From the NCBI GenBank assembly GCA_030765525.1, contig JAVCCK010000019.1:17320-81319 (forward strand): 64,000 bases of DNA, given 5' to 3'. A model generated the notes under the pieces. That model saw only the letters and a list, made by a program, of their open reading frames with translations. It did no database searches and was not told the origin of the DNA. The DNA comes from Candidatus Lernaella stagnicola. GTDB lineage: Bacteria; Lernaellota; Lernaellaia; Lernaellales; Lernaellaceae. Made by a program: the position numbers and the translations under genes. Below, piece after piece: positions 63,295-64,000 of this stretch (the first letter of the stretch is position 1; every line of letters begins with the position of its first letter).

Positions 63295-64000
63295 ATGTCG
63301 CAAACCCTGGTGCTTATGCCCGCCTTCAACGAGCAGGCGCGCATCGCCGAGATTATCACCCAAGTGCGGGCCATCGACCCGGCGTGGGACGTGCTCGTCG
63401 TCGACGACGGCAGCCACGACGACACCGCCCGGGAAGCGATACGTGCCGGGGCCGCAGTGGTGCGACACCCTTTCAATCTCGGCTACGGCGCGGCGCTGCA
63501 AACCGCGTACAAATACGCCGCCCACCACGGTTACCGCTTCGCGCTGCAAATGGACGCCGACGGCCAACACCCTCCCGAGGAAGCGTCGAAACTGCTGGCG
63601 CCGGTGTGCGAGGGACAGGTCGACATGGCCATCGGCTCGCGCTTTCTGGCCGGTGGCGGCGGGTATGAAGTGCCGGCGGCCCGGCGGCTGGGTATCGCGC
63701 TGTTCGGCGGATTGGCTCGGTTGCTCACGGGTGTGGACATGAGCGACGTCACCTCCGGCTTCGCGGCGGTCGGGCGGCGCGGCATTCTGCTGTTTTCCGG
63801 CGACCGTTTCCCGGCCGATTACCCCGACGCCGATCTGCGAATCATGCTGCACAAAGTCGGCCTGCGGGTGCGTGAAGTACCGATCACCATGCGCGCCAAC
63901 CCGGCGGGCAAATCGATGCACGGCGGTGTGCTGAGCGTGTGGTATGTGATCAAAATGCTCATCAGCATGTTCGTAGTCTGGATTACGCGCTTCGAAGCGC
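63295..64000 (+). CDS. Family 2 glycosyltransferase, DPM1-like, partial (runs off the window)
   Basis: At least 235 residues of open frame up to the window edge, no stop. MPAFNEQ start motif, VVDDGSHDDT, QMDADGQH (the DxD region) and GSRFL match DPM1/polyprenyl-phosphate glycosyltransferases. The last 20 residues are hydrophobic (VIKMLISMFVVWI), the beginning of a membrane anchor, which suits transfer of a sugar to polyprenyl phosphate. AAAGGAG precedes the ATG at 63295. Such a sugar donor could feed the two GT-C enzymes in this window. Confidence 0.9.
   Translation, partial: MSQTLVLMPAFNEQARIAEIITQVRAIDPAWDVLVVDDGSHDDTAREAIRAGAAVVRHPFNLGYGAALQTAYKYAAHHGYRFALQMDADGQHPPEEASKLLAPVCEGQVDMAIGSRFLAGGGGYEVPAARRLGIALFGGLARLLTGVDMSDVTSGFAAVGRRGILLFSGDRFPADYPDADLRIMLHKVGLRVREVPITMRANPAGKSMHGGVLSVWYVIKMLISMFVVWITRFEA

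Overview
The window is a chromosome segment of a Gram-negative (diderm), GC-rich bacterium, densely packed with about 48 protein genes. No tRNA, rRNA, CRISPR array, insertion sequence or phage gene was seen. Several traits point to a lineage of the old Deltaproteobacteria, in the broad Myxococcota / Bradymonadota / Lernaellota area. These are many lipoproteins carrying long Asp/Asn tethers, a Ser/Thr kinase fused to WD40 propellers, an FHA-GGDEF protein, cytosolic radical SAM enzymes, and one perfect sigma-54 promoter. The lineage is an inference from style; no marker gene is present to prove it.

Layout. 0-12 kb: sensor histidine kinase, D-lactate-type dehydrogenase, an S9 peptidase lipoprotein, then a minus-strand run tldD - tldE/pmbA - guanine deaminase with a 4-bp overlap and a 1-bp gap, and a PHP-domain lipoprotein. 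12-24 kb: a lipoprotein behind a sigma-54 promoter, an alpha/beta-hydrolase lipoprotein, and a plus-strand operon of four envelope genes (TPR/TatT-like lipoprotein, MMPL/RND transporter, PhnD-like binding protein, 5'-nucleotidase lipoprotein). Two small envelope proteins follow. 24-31 kb: a subtilisin with an Asp-rich, Cys-ending tail, then a signalling pair made of a 14-blade WD40 Ser/Thr kinase and an FHA-GGDEF protein 20 bp downstream. 31-36 kb: two radical SAM proteins in tandem, a GT-C membrane glycosyltransferase and an FGE-fold protein that overlap. 36-47 kb: small lipoproteins, a P-loop kinase, hydrolases, an amidohydrolase with a LysE-type exporter, a small secreted protein with its own terminator, a degenerate receiver protein, and a type II GAPDH-like protein with a lysine-repeat tail. 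47-64 kb: folD - folE2 - pepT, a PLC-like lipoprotein pair, a saccharopine-dehydrogenase-like protein, phosphofructokinase with a GT-C glycosyltransferase, a hydrolase - glcD - glcF operon, a MaoC dehydratase, and two GT2 glycosyltransferases, the second cut by the window end.

How the parts may work together. Much of the window serves the cell envelope. At least six lipoproteins carry an acidic run just after the lipobox cysteine, and the subtilisin carries one at its C-terminus, so an acidic tether seems to be a general localisation or spacing device in this organism. Central-metabolism genes (D-LDH, GlcDF, PFK, folate enzymes, guanine deaminase) are scattered among them. The best candidates for undescribed systems are the TPR-MMPL-PhnD-5'-nucleotidase operon and the STPK/FHA-GGDEF pair.
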